Origin: Annulohypoxylon bovei var. microspora
Taxonomy: Eukaryota > Ascomycota > Sordariomycetes > Xylariales > Hypoxylaceae
DNA: 64,000 nucleotides
Assembly: GCA_022836615.1 (NCBI GenBank)
Contig: MU405215.1
Location: forward strand, 1 to 64,000
Direction of reading: 5' to 3'
Program-made: the position numbers and the translations under genes
In this document: positions 34,701-45,601 of the stretch, in pieces
Layout of the letters: every line of letters begins with the position of its first letter
Position numbering within the stretch: position 1 is the first letter of the stretch
The notes under the pieces: model-generated
Seen by the model: only the letters and a program-made list of their open reading frames with translations
Database searches by the model: none
Told to the model about the DNA's origin: nothing

Positions 34701-37229
34701 TATACGCCGCTCCCATACACCATGCTGGGGTTGTACCCACCTTGGTTTTGTCCACCGTATAGCCCCTGTCCGACTCCGGTACTGGTTCCCTGTTGCTGAT
34801 GTTGCATTCTCGCCTGCAGGATACTCGGGTCCGCAAGATCTACTAAGCCACTCCCCCCAGAGGAGGAAGTGTTAGCGTGTCTGTGCTTCTTCCCCTTCTT
34901 CTTCTGCTTTGGTCCGAAATCTTGGAAAGCCCCAGGCTGGGAACCATGGAGCGATGCCAGAAGGCCCGGAGCCGGAGCAGGAGCTGGGGTGGAGGAGGAG
35001 GATGACGGGTATTGATTACTGAAAGGGAAGTACTCACGCTTTGCCTCGTGGGCCTGGGTGTTGGCCACACCTCTTCCGCGAATAAGGGACTGGAGTAGCT
35101 CACTCGAAGTGTCCTTGGACCCTACACCAAACACTGATCCTCCAAACGAATTTCCTTGGCCAAACATCCCACCATTAACAGGCGTTGAGCCAGTAGACTT
35201 AAGCCCTGGCGGAGGTCCTGGTATGGATGAAGGATATAGTTGATTGCCCGGCTGCGAGCGATAGGTGGACGGCATCATCGACGATTGCTGAGCCATATAC
35301 CGAGGGTCACCGGTCGATTTCACGTTGACTGTGCTTGAGTTGTTTTCATTCGCGAAGCTGAACCTAGACTGCTGGCGACTATGTCCTTGACCCTGGAAGA
35401 GTGAAGACGACTGTGGCAAGATACCTGGTGGCATCTGATCAGCGAAACTATTCTGGGGTCGAGCGAATAGTTGCGGTGTGATAGTACGGCCTCCACCAGA
35501 ACCGCCGACGGCCGAGGCAGTTGAACCATATCCAGACAAGCTTGGCCCGAACAAGTCGCTTGTGTTGGTTCGCTGGATCGGAGGCTGTGCCGTATTGCGT
35601 CTCTGGTCGAAGCGACCACCATTGCGACCCTGTTCTCTATCTTCAGGTTCTCCGCCAAGTGCGAGACTACCGCTCTCAGGTTCACCTTCGGAAGGCTCTA
35701 GGTTATCGACCTGCTCTTCGTGCTCGCCTAGACGATTCTCTTCTTCGTCCCTTACAACTCGTCTTCGCCTGCCGCCGTTGACGTCGAATAACGGGGGATA
35801 ATCACCAGCATCCTTGATTGGTGCAAATGCGCTCTCCGGGTACTCAGATAGGTGCTTTAGGATGATACTGAAGTCAGGTATATCATCTTCGCTCGTTACT
35901 TTAGCAATAGTAGGCGCGGCCTTAGCGGGCGCCTCAGCTGCTGGCTGTTTCTCAGCTTTCCGGGAAGTAGATGTCGACGTCGAGGGAGGTGGCTCTATAA
36001 CCGCTTCAGATTCACTTATCTCCTGGGCAGATTCGCTAGTGACAGGTAGTGAAGTAGATATGGCAGGGCTCGAGGCAGCACCGCTAGTAGCGTGGCTTCC
36101 TCTTCTGCTCCGCTGTTGAGTAGTACGTGCCCAATTTGCCGAAGCCGGTAGAGCCGGGCCATCACCAGCATCCGAGCCTTCTTTACTAGAGGTGCGGACC
36201 ATAGATTGTGATCCGATGGGCGGCGGATGCGATGGAGCCTGTTGTCGCGATGCGGAGCGTGACGATGACGCATTATTGGATAGAGGTCGTTGTGTATGAA
36301 CACTGTTCAGAGATGAGAGGTCCTGTCGGGAGTAACTATCCTCTTCGTCGCCAAGCTCGTGCAGAAACATGCACTGTCGGTTTCCGCATTGTTCGTGTCT
36401 AAGCCATGCCGAGCAGTACTTGGTCGTTCCTAACTGCGCTTTCAAAATACGGTCGCCGTTCTGCGAACCGTGTACGGCTTGTATGCACCGAGCTGCATCA
36501 TCCTTCTTCTCAAATGTGACGTAAATGCCGAGTGATTGAGGTTGACCGTCCGCTGACTTGCGGTTGCTTATTGAAATCTTCTGGATGTTACCATATTGAC
36601 CGAAGAACTCTGGTTTACGGAGCGTTTTCAACAGTTCGTCCTCTCGTACAGTAGGTGTTAGACCAGTTACGTAAACAAGGTTCTTTTGTACAACACGGAC
36701 ACCTTGAAGATTTTTGCGGCTTTCCTTTTCGGCTTCGCGCTTCTGAACTTCTTTTTGACGCTGCTCCGTTGCTCGCTTCTTCTGGTTCTTCTGAATATTG
36801 GCTCGGAACTCCGCCTCCCTATATAGGATTAGCCATTAATACATTATGTCTAGACCGACCACGATATACATACTCTTCGTGAGTGACCACTTTCCACTTA
36901 ATGTCCTTTTCGTCGTAAGGTCGTCGACACGCAGGGCATAAGCCATTAAGGTTGTTCTTCAGATTATTGTAGCAGAACTGGCAGATCTAAGGTAGAGTTA
37001 TTAGCAATGTAGTCAAGCACCGCAACAAAATATATGTCAAGGTCTTACTTGATATCCGCAGGGACACGGCCTGAAGTTTCTGTCGGAAAGATCGAACTCT
37101 TCTATGCACAGAGGGCTTCATACAACATGTTAGCAATTAGAATTTGGCATGATAAAGGATATAGAGCGGCGTGGTGATAGCGTACCAGGTATCCTCCTCA
37201 TCATCGATGAAGCTATCTTGAGGAGCCAT
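31740..37229 (-). CDS. NOT4: Not4/Mot2 E3 ubiquitin ligase of the CCR4-NOT complex, long form
   Basis: Ubiquitin ligase and mRNA-quality-control subunit. Minus-strand exons 37186-37229, 37049-37115, 36874-36986, then 34741-36818 and 31740-34117, give 1559 residues. The N terminus MAPQDSFIDDEED runs into a C4C4 RING (CPLCIEEFDL...CPCGYQICQFCYNN...CPACRRPY), a linker rich in Lys/Glu, an RRM (VYVTGLTPTVREDELLKTL...GIYVTFEKKDDAARCI) and a C3H finger (CSAWLRHEQCGNRQCMFLH). The rest is disordered. The last junction (donor g|GTGGGT, CTAAC branch, acceptor ctctag) keeps frame and adds 793 codons with the Lys-rich GRKKKQKKEKK and a final helix VEDAEAALTAARKAHEVL. This tail resembles that of long fungal Not4 proteins as I know them. 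Reading through gives a short form (separate entry). The ligase domain is certain; the tail join is inference. Confidence 0.8.
34197..34378. repeat. Imperfect inverted repeat inside the last Not4 intron
   Basis: Arms of about 49 bp, 34197-34245 and 34331-34378, are imperfect inverse copies: both start with ggtcacgtca read inward and share a cgtcgtcttccacaa core and a following gtt...catg. The loop is 85 bp. It could be a structured intron element or a short miniature transposon. Confidence 0.7.
34688..37229 (-). CDS. NOT4: Not4, short form ending in the retained last intron
   Basis: If the 623-nt intron is not removed, the frame continues 17 codons past the donor, through GYNPSMVYGSGVYSRW, to a TAG at 34688-34690, giving 784 residues with RING, RRM and C3H finger all present but without the 793-codon tail. 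Both forms are consistent with the sequence, and only transcripts can tell which dominates. The downstream part has no ATG near its start, which argues against it being an independent gene. Confidence 0.5.
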
Positions 37230-38527
37230 ATTGATCTTGGTCAAGCTTGGTTGCAAACTTGAGGCTGCTCGACAAAATAGCCCCGAGACCAACCCAGATC
37301 GGCAACGGTGAACTCGAGTATTAAATCGCCAACTACCGGTAAGTTATAGGTCGATACGTGTTCAAGAGGCGCGTTGTGCCTATTTGTCAAGTTTTGGGTT
37401 GAAATATCGGGAGATTATGCAGAGAAGGAGAAATGATGATTATACCGAGGAAAAAGCATGCGAAACCCTCGTAAAAACCGCGTTTAAAAGAAATGAGAAA
37501 TGATAGAGAACAAATCTGGTTTGCTGAACAACGTCGCGTAAGTCAGAAGAGAGTGGTTGGGCGGACGTTGAACCAGAGATGATTGAGAGTGACAACGTAA
37601 AGTGCAGGTGAAGGTAAAAAGGCAAAGGAGGTTTAATGCAGAAAGATTGGATCAGAGCGTCGCCGAAAAGAAACGTTGACCCGATTCGCGCTAAGAAACC
37701 TGAATGGCTTATTTCAGCTTAGCGGCTTAGTGCCAATTTCGATTTTTTTGCCTCAGCTGTTCTTTCTCACCTGCGAGTGTGCGAGGTACTTAGGTACCTA
37801 GGTGCGTGTGTATCAAATGCGGATTACCTAAGTGGGGTTTAGTACTCCCTTTTTGGGTGTTTGAATGGGAAACAATGCAGTTGACTAGTAATTGTTCAAT
37901 CTGAATTCTCAAGTCTTGTTTGTGACTTGGTGTTTGTGACTGCGACAGGAAAGTATTTATTGACAGGAAACGTGTTCTTGACACCCGGATCCAAGTGGAT
38001 TCACCAACGAAGTAGGTAACTATGTAATCTGTAGCAGAGTTTCTGTGGTGTTCTTTGCGGTCTGGATGGGTCCGAGGAGCAGGAACATTTAACTGGTCTA
38101 TCGAGTTGGAAGTTGGGAATTGGAGGTGCAGGTCATGTGCTACGTCACAAAATATGGGAATATGGGAATAAAGTGCTTAGGTTTCTGATTGGGCGGGTGC
38201 TAGGCACATTTTAGGTCAGATACTAGGCCAGGTACGTACCTAGCTAAGTGGGTCATGTGGGTGCACACGTGTATTACTTAAGCATGTTACTTAAGCAGCT
38301 CATAGGTCGGAGCAAGCTTAACATTATTCCGCATATTGGGAATTATCTCGATCTGATTGGATCAGATCTACGATACACTGTATGCACTGTGGAAGTAACG
38401 GCCTTAGTTACGCCAATACTAGGTCATGAACCTCTGAATAATAATAGTTGACATAATTGACGATTTAATACTCAACAAGCTACAATTCACCCACAACCAA
38501 TTGGCTCGCCTGCCATCGTCATCGATC
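37230..38527. other. Divergent promoter region of NOT4 and the complex I gene
   Basis: About 1.3 kb between divergently transcribed genes, with a taggtacctaggtgcg island near 37793 and no supported ORF. An acgtacctagctaagtgg stretch near 38233 belongs to the same motif family. Confidence 0.5.
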
Positions 38528-39477
38528 ATGGCGACCAAGCTCTGCCGAAGCAGGGCCTTTGCATCAGCTCTGCGACCGGCGAAGCCTACATTATCGTCGC
38601 GGAATGAGCAGGTCGTCCGTTGCATCGCCTCCACTGCCCGCCAAAATGTCGCTATGCCCAAGGACGTTACGAACCCAAGACAGGCGCCGCGAGACCACCC
38701 GAAGGAACTCAAGGCCCCTCTCGTAAACCCCACCGACAAGTACTCCACGAAGGCCGACGACCTCCATCGTTATGGAGCTTGGCTTATGGGTTGCTTGCCC
38801 AAATACATTCAGCAGTTCTCCGTGTGGAAGGATGAGCTGGTTATCTATATCTCGCCTTCCGGAGTCATACCTGTCTTCTCTTTCTTAAAGTGTAAGATAC
38901 GCATACATATTCTTGGCTAATCTATTTGCCTAGATATGACATGGCGCATTTTACTGACCTGAAGTTAGATAACACGGCTGCCGAGTTTACCCAAGTCAGT
39001 AGCATTACCGCGGTCGATTTCCCCACCAGAGACCAGCGGTTCGAGGTTGTCTACAACATGTTGAGCGTGAGACACAATGCGCGAATCCGAGTCAAGACGT
39101 ATGCCGACGAGGCATCGCCAGTGCCAAGTATCACGTCCTTATTCGATGGCGCCAACTGGTACGAGCGAGAAGTCTACGATATGTTTGGTGTATTCTTCCT
39201 CGGCCACCCGGACCTGCGCCGGATCATGACAGACTACGGTTTTGAAGGCCACCCCCTCCGGAAGGATTTCCCCCTTACCGGTTACACCGAAATTCGATAC
39301 GACGAAGAGAAGAAGCGCATTGTTACCGAGCCGTTAGAAATGACGCAAGCTTTCCGTAACTTTGAAGGAGGGTCCACGGCCTGGGAGCCGGTCGGACTTG
39401 GTGATGACCGCAAGCCGGAGAGCTTTAAATTGCCTACGCCTAAACCCGAGGAGAATAAGGAGGAACCTAAGAAATAG
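38528..39477 (+). CDS. nuo-31: NADH:ubiquinone oxidoreductase 30-kDa subunit (NDUFS3/NUO-31), mitochondrial
   Basis: Peripheral-arm subunit of respiratory complex I near the ubiquinone site. Two exons, 38528-38891 and 38969-39477, give 290 residues. The intron runs from t|GTAAGA to gttag with a CTGAC branch site, and restores FLKYNTAAEFTQVSSITAVDFP. An alternative acceptor nearer 38937 also keeps a frame but would insert 11 foreign residues, so it is rejected. The N terminus MATKLCRSRAFASALRP is a mitochondrial presequence. The family signature ERExYDMFGVFFxxHPDLRRIMTDYGFEGHPLRKDFP is complete. The C terminus is Lys/Glu/Pro-rich as in other fungi. Intact and surely expressed. Confidence 0.94.
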
Positions 39478-40740
39478 AGGCCGGCTATACGGCTTGTACA
39501 TATCTATGATACAATTGACATCGTTAACTTTGTAGTCCGCCCTGTTTCATTCATCTGTTCAAGGCGATTACATAATCATCATCGATTTTTTGCTAACACT
39601 TCGCCTCATCTGGATTCCTTGACGTCTATGGCTGGAAATACTCAATACCAACGTCTTCCTCCATATACTCAGACGTATTGCTATATTTCTGTAATCATTT
39701 CCCGAGGTCTAGGCAATGAGTTCATAGAACTACGTAAGTGGCAGCTTTCGTTGGGATGATGTAATGATGATGGATCAGATACTCCGGGGCGTATAGCGCA
39801 CGTTCACATCTCGAGCACTGTAGCAAGTGTCGCAAAGAGGTATGGCCTCTTACATGTCAGCATGTAGCTAGTGAAAAAGCTTACGCAATGACGTCGAGTG
39901 GTTAATTATTTACTACCTCTTAGCTTAAATATATCTTATTGGTGGATGATCACTTGGTTAGTGTTAACTACTGTCATATTTATTTCTCTAGTGAAGTATG
40001 TTAAAGTTACGAAATGTGATTAACTATAGTTAGGTATGATATCGACAACAGCTTAAGGTTTATGGGGATATACTAATATTTCTAGTACGGAAGAGCGAGA
40101 GCTCGCCCTTGGGATAACCGTGGAGGGTTGAACTCCATAGTGTACCCGAACTGATGGATAGCTCACTTAGCCTATAGATATACTTTCCTTGGTTCAGGGA
40201 TTCAATGGATTTAAGCCCCTGAATGGACCCTGTAGTCTATCAACTATCACGACCACCATGTAAGTTCGACATGAAATGAGAATTGCCACAGTCGAAACTG
40301 GCTTCTAGTACTTCCCAAGAAAACACAGTCGGGAAGCAAAGTCTCGCAATGACCCGGGAGCCAAACCGCCACGGGAAACCCTATTTTCCCATGCGTCTCA
40401 GCTCTTCTTTAAACATTGGGATTATCGAAAGCTTAAACAGGGACACATCTCATAACCCATCAGATGACACTTCCCTAGCTAGAATCTGTGTAGAATAAGA
40501 AAGAGTAGATTCTCTTTCCAGAGTACGGACTTTGCTTCCTTCTCTTTCGTAAAATTTACCTATTCCTTACCTACTATATACCTACCTACCTACCTAGTAG
40601 ACATCTTACATCCATACAGGCACACGTGAACTACCAGTATCAACGATATCAAGACACTCGTTGGATATTACCGATATACCTACTTCTTCTTTATATACAA
40701 GACACATACATACCAAGACCGGAAACCCAAGAAAGCCACA
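39478..40740. other. Intergenic region without a supported gene
   Basis: Short frames only. A tacctactatatacctacctacctacctagtag block near 40567-40600 is another GGTA/TACC-type island, standing about 150 bp before the next gene. Confidence 0.45.
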
Positions 40741-41593
40741 ATGGGGGCCGAAGACACCATCCCAAACGTGCCGGGGAACTGCGCCATCCTCGTGCCGACA
40801 TCAGAGGGCAACGTGCCCATCTACATATCAGACAAGGACATCTGCGTCCAGTAAGCATGCCATACGATTCCCAGCCAACAAACGAAACCAGAGCGAATAC
40901 CTAACACCCCTTAGATACGAGTCCACCGGGCACTTCTGCTCCCTGCCCGACTCATTCCGATCTTCATGGCAGCACAACTGCCCACCCTCCTCCGCCGACG
41001 TCCTCGAAGCCGCCGCAACCCCCTCCCCAACCCCCATCCTTGACAGCCTCGTAACCACGCTCTCGCTCCTCCCATCCGCCACGCCCTCGTCCTCGATGCT
41101 CCCGCTCGCCACGCCGTCCTCGACGCTCTCGGCGGCCATCATGCCCCTCGGCCTGTTCGACCCGCCGCAGAACACGGACGCGGTGGCGAAGCACGACGCG
41201 GAGCTGGCGGCGAAGGGGCAGTTCGTCGGCACCAGCTCGTGGGACACGATGATCGCCATCCTCGCCGGCGTCGCCGTCTTCGTCATGGTGCTGATCGGCA
41301 TCGCGCTCGGCGGCGGCGCCGTCAGCTGCTGCCCGTGCGGCAAGAGGGCGCGCCAGGAGCGTCAGCCACGACCGTAAGTTTTTTTTTTCTTTTTTTCCCC
41401 CTCTTTTTTCCCCTCTGCCCCGAATTTTTTTTCTTTTTTTAAAAAGTTAGTTGGTTCACTTTGGTTGATCTGGTATAGTGATCTTGCTTTCTTGTCTTGG
41501 TTGCACGATGCTGACACGATGAATCCAACGCGAAGTCTGCCGAGACCTGCTCTGCTCGATAGCGGCATGGAGTATCCTGGGTTTGGAAGGTAG
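40741..41593 (+). CDS. Single-pass membrane protein of unknown function
   Basis: Three exons, 40741-40850, 40915-41373 and 41536-41593, give 208 residues. Junctions are in phase: VQ|YESTG and RPLPRPALLDSGMEY. Exon 3 is supported by a CTGAC branch site before its acceptor and by a reading frame that ends at TAG 41591-41593. The N-terminal third has four cysteines (NCAIL, DICVQ, HFCSL, HNCPP) and no clear signal peptide. A Ser/Thr/Pro/Leu-rich middle follows, then FDPPQNTDAVAKHDAELAAKG, a membrane helix TMIAILAGVAVFVMVLIGIAL (about 156-176), a GGG/CCPC stretch and a basic tail (GKRARQERQPRP). Orientation is probably Cys-rich part outside. No family was recognised. The second intron has long T and A homopolymers. 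Confidence 0.65.
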
Positions 41594-42040
41594 TGTGCAC
41601 TATGAGGGAATGGCCCTGTGAATTGGTATTTTGTATACTAGCGATGCTCCGTCAGGGTTAACCAAAGATTGGCTACCTGAATACATACCTAAAGACATAG
41701 TTATGTTGGGCTAAGGTAGCGAAGGAATTAGAATGAATCCTTTCATTAGCAGCGATTCACATGTACTGGTCATCATTGATCCATGATTAGTTCGAAAAAA
41801 AAAATGTGTGTTAGGAGACTCAATAAAATACTTAACTCCTAATCTAATGAGGTCTGATTACTTGACTGATCCTGTAATCCGCTGAAAAACCTAGCTTCAT
41901 AGCCTAATCTAGCATGCCAGAACGCCAAACTGTGCGTACCCCCCCCCCCCCCCCTTTCATCTCCCCTCTCATAAGGTAAACGCCTATCCTATCCATGCAA
42001 CGCCTACACTGACGACTAAACACGTAATATTGCTGATGGT
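41594..42040. other. Intergenic region between convergent genes, with a poly-C run
   Basis: A run of 16 C bases at 41939-41954 is followed by a CT-rich stretch. No ORF. Confidence 0.5.
41939..41954. repeat. Homopolymer of 16 C
   Basis: An uninterrupted C run; length may be uncertain in sequencing. It sits near the 3' end of the gene on the minus strand. Confidence 0.8.
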
Positions 42041-44521
42041 TCACGAATCTGACTGCTCATCCGCCGAATCCCATATGATCGGTGGAGGTTCTTGAATCTC
42101 GTCATTTACTAAGCTGTCCGGCAGCATCTGGCTTCGCGTTAGGAATTGTGAAGATCTCAGTGAGTTATTCCGTGCATTCCGATAAGCTGTCGGGCTACTG
42201 CTATGCAAGCTGTGGACCGATGCTTCGCTAGGAATGAGTATAGCCTGAGGGAGCGACTTCTCGGGAGATACTCCGGGACTTGAGACTGTAGTAGCTTGCG
42301 AGGGTCTGATAGCGCCTTGCGATCTCTGACTCAGAGGTTCTCGTTGTGATCGGGCCGAAGAGCCTGATAGCATTCTAGGCACAGCCGGTTTCGCGAAGCT
42401 CTTACTGTTTCCGCTCTGGCTTTTTTTACCAGATGACCTGATCGGTGATTGAGTTGAAGGAATCACCTCGTTCACATTCTCGGGGGAACGGTGCTGGGTC
42501 GAATAATCCACATCACTCTGAAGCTGTGCCTTGAGTTCTTGTGACTCAGTAACATTTGGGCTGCCTGTCACGAGCGCGTCTTCCGCATCTTGCTCTTCTT
42601 CTCCTCCGAATACAGCACACTTCAAGTTCGCTGTGAGCTCCCCAACAACTGCCGGGGGAACCCAGATGTACTTCTGCGGGGCGGCAGCTATCCATCCCTT
42701 CTTCTTCATCTCGTCCAAGGAAACCGGATTGTTAAGTTCATAGAGCTGTAGTATTTCATAGGCGTACTTAGCCTGTTTTCCTTGATTGAACTCGGCATTT
42801 CCAACTCCTTTCTCGTCCTCAATTTCTCCTGGTACTTTTGGAGGACTGAGAATACACATATACTTCAACTCGGAAAATGGCCTGGTCGAATAAATCCAAA
42901 TACGAGATACACCAGGCGGTATCTTCCAGACCCTAAATTCGTGATCCTTGGTACGGTCAAGGATACTCGCCAAGGGCTCGGGGTGAAGAGACACCATGAT
43001 ATCGGAGTTGGGAGTCTGGGGGCCAAGAGAGCGAATAGTTTCTAGGGGTAATCGTTGACTCTCAAGACCTTGAGTATATGCTTGAGTGTGCGCACTTGCA
43101 ATGTTCTCGTTAGGCGGCTCTTGTCGCGGAGAAGATATAGGCGTCTCCTTTACTACGGAAGCAGAAGCAGAAGCAGAAGCAGAAGCAGGGGCACAGGTGC
43201 TTGTAACTTGTGACGTATGAAGTATCTGCTTTTGCTTTTGCTTCGGTTTTGGAGTGGGGGTAGCTGATCGTGATCGACTCTCCTCTGGAGAATCGCTCTC
43301 ATCGATTCCTCGAATAAGGTCAAGCTCAGCCTGTGTTTCATCTCCGATAGCGCCGTAGCAGGTCTCTGCAGCTTCAAAGTCATTCGGGTCATCTGTGGAG
43401 GGAATATCGTCACCCCCTCGCTCCACTGGAACATTACGATTTACTCTAATGACCTCTTCGCCTTCCATATGGGTCTCATCGGAATCATACTCGGAATCCG
43501 GGATTTCCTTTAGAGGCTCTCGATCTGAAGTGTCCTTTGGCAGCTTCGGTGGCTTTGGTTCGTTTCTGCCTGGTGTGATATTCTCTTTATCCTCGGGCAC
43601 CTTGAGACCAATCTGCTTTCTCGGCGTCACTTTAGCAGCTGACGACTGGATAGACGCGATTGGAGAGCTATGAGACGTGCTATACGAATCTTGAATTACT
43701 CGATCCTTTAGCTTCGGTGTCTTGTGGAGTTGCTTGATTTGTGGAGACGGTGCGTTGGTGTTAGTAGATTTTCCTGCCAGTGGTGAGTTTTGTAATATCT
43801 TGTAACGTGATATCATTGGCGTCGCTACTGATGCGACGGAAGATGGGATAACTGATCTCCGACGACGGTTGGTTGGGGTAACGGATTGAATGAGACTCGG
43901 AAGTGAAGACTTTATTCCAGTCTGTTGTTCTGGCATGGTCTCATCAACCTTAGATGGAGGGTGATCCTTTTGTTTCGTTGGAGTTTCCATTATGAGATCT
44001 GCGCCGTCGTCTTCTGAGTCATTGATTTGCCATGGCTCATCACCATCATCATCATTATCGCCTTTGGTTGAAAGCAGTTGAGTTAAGGTCTGAGTGTGGA
44101 AGCTGCTTGAAGGATTGGAAGGGGGAACTTCTGCTAAAGTCTTGCGTCTCTTCACATCTCTTTGCTTCTCGTCCGTGGCTAGCTCGTCACTAGCTGTCTT
44201 GCGCCGGGGTCCTCGGCCTCTCTTCTTAGGCTCGACGGCTTCTATAGGCGCAGGAGCCTCTTGCTCTTCAGCTTCAGCATCATCTTTCTCATCTTCATCT
44301 TCATTCTCGGAGTTGAGAAGATCTTCAGGCATGGAGGGCGAAACGAAATCCATCTGGGTTAATGTTCCTTGCTTTGGATCTTTTCGTGAAGATCGAGGGC
44401 GTCCATAAGTTTTGACGTGCTTGCGACGTGCAGGAAATAATTGTTGTTTAGCAGCTGCAGCAGTTGATTTGTATGACCCGCCCGCAGGTGGTTTGCCACG
44501 AGATCGTGTCTGGGGTGGCAT
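42041..44521 (-). CDS. Disordered nuclear-type protein with a PUA/EVE-like domain
   Basis: A single exon of 826 residues, ATG at 44521 (an upstream GTG is in frame but not needed). Most is charged and disordered: basic RSRGKPP and RRKHVKTYGRPRSSRK, an acidic ENEDEDEKDDAEAEEQE, then KKRGRGPRRK. Near residue 55 is QGTLTQMDFV, a motif often seen in fungal chromatin and repair proteins (known by resemblance only). A run of ASASASAS is coded by a gcagaa microsatellite (about 43156-43190). One ordered block, about residues 505-625, with SLHPEPLASILDRTKDHEFRVWKIP, RIWIYSTRPFSELKYMCI and GWIAAAPQKYIWVPP, has the strand pattern of PUA-superfamily (EVE-like) modules that bind modified nucleotides. Function is unknown; the domain call is tentative. 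Confidence 0.65.
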   Translation of the reverse strand: MPPQTRSRGKPPAGGSYKSTAAAAKQQLFPARRKHVKTYGRPRSSRKDPKQGTLTQMDFVSPSMPEDLLNSENEDEDEKDDAEAEEQEAPAPIEAVEPKKRGRGPRRKTASDELATDEKQRDVKRRKTLAEVPPSNPSSSFHTQTLTQLLSTKGDNDDDGDEPWQINDSEDDGADLIMETPTKQKDHPPSKVDETMPEQQTGIKSSLPSLIQSVTPTNRRRRSVIPSSVASVATPMISRYKILQNSPLAGKSTNTNAPSPQIKQLHKTPKLKDRVIQDSYSTSHSSPIASIQSSAAKVTPRKQIGLKVPEDKENITPGRNEPKPPKLPKDTSDREPLKEIPDSEYDSDETHMEGEEVIRVNRNVPVERGGDDIPSTDDPNDFEAAETCYGAIGDETQAELDLIRGIDESDSPEESRSRSATPTPKPKQKQKQILHTSQVTSTCAPASASASASASVVKETPISSPRQEPPNENIASAHTQAYTQGLESQRLPLETIRSLGPQTPNSDIMVSLHPEPLASILDRTKDHEFRVWKIPPGVSRIWIYSTRPFSELKYMCILSPPKVPGEIEDEKGVGNAEFNQGKQAKYAYEILQLYELNNPVSLDEMKKKGWIAAAPQKYIWVPPAVVGELTANLKCAVFGGEEEQDAEDALVTGSPNVTESQELKAQLQSDVDYSTQHRSPENVNEVIPSTQSPIRSSGKKSQSGNSKSFAKPAVPRMLSGSSARSQREPLSQRSQGAIRPSQATTVSSPGVSPEKSLPQAILIPSEASVHSLHSSSPTAYRNARNNSLRSSQFLTRSQMLPDSLVNDEIQEPPPIIWDSADEQSDS

Positions 44522-45601
44522 GGTTGCCACAGCTAGATGGGACTTTTATAGGTACCTAAATCCCACAAGGCGCGTCGGGTATTCAATATCCAATCCTATT
44601 GTTCTTATTGAATACGTCGATATTCTTGTAAATTCAAGAGAGGCTTAATCCAGAGATAAGTATTCAGCAATTCGATCTTGTTCTTCTTAACTTCAAGTTA
44701 AGTTAATGATAAGTTAATACGCTTTCCTTTTCGAGGGTGATGTTAGTAAGGGGCAGTGCAAGAAGGAAGATATGAAGATGCGTCATAAACGCGATTAAGT
44801 GGGATGGCACAATTAAACCTATCGCGTCAAATGCATATCAATTAATAAAAATGGAGTTAGTACCGATAAATGCATCACTTTGTCATCCCCGCGCCAAGAC
44901 CCGGTTTCCTGCATCGGCCGAGGTATGTCTCGCTAGCCCCTGCATATAGGAATCGTGGGATCGGCTTTAAGCAACCATTGAATCCCATTGAATCGGCAAC
45001 TTGCTTTTTTGAATCCCTTACCTGAATTGGCTTTTTATATCCCTTTTCAACCTTTTTTTGAGCGTTTCTTGAAAACCATTTATTTCAATTCGTAAGTTCT
45101 ATATAAAATTTATAAAACATATTTACGTAACTAACAAGTTATTAGGAATTGGCCTTGATTTTATGTTCTGTGTTCTATAATTACAAGTTCTACTTGCTGT
45201 TTGTCACCGACACAAGCCGTATCCTTCTCGGCCGAGTGTCTTGTCTTGGTGTTGAGGGCTGTAGGACGGACGGCACCCAGCCGCGGCTAAACCGGATATC
45301 CTCTACATAATTGGAGAGCAAACCTGAATTCCACACCGATAATTCAGAGACACAACCTGGGCGGCAGCATAAGGCATTCTCATATGGGTATAATGCGTGT
45401 GTCACGACTTTAAGCACTTAGGTCTTTGGCGTTTCCTAAGCAAAGTCTCGGGTGCTTAATAAGAGGCATCGATATATGTGCGACGTAACATCGACTGCCA
45501 CCCTACATGTGTCTTCATAAGAGGCTTGGACCCTTCGATTAACTCTCACTAAACTACCTAGAGGCTAGAGTAGAAGCTACTCATCAACTATCTAGTTAAC
45601 A
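44522..45601. other. Divergent intergenic region, AT-rich
   Basis: Between the disordered protein gene and the hydrolase gene. AT-rich around 44.7-45.2 kb. No supported gene; a 75-codon frame at 45190-45417 has no support. Confidence 0.45.
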
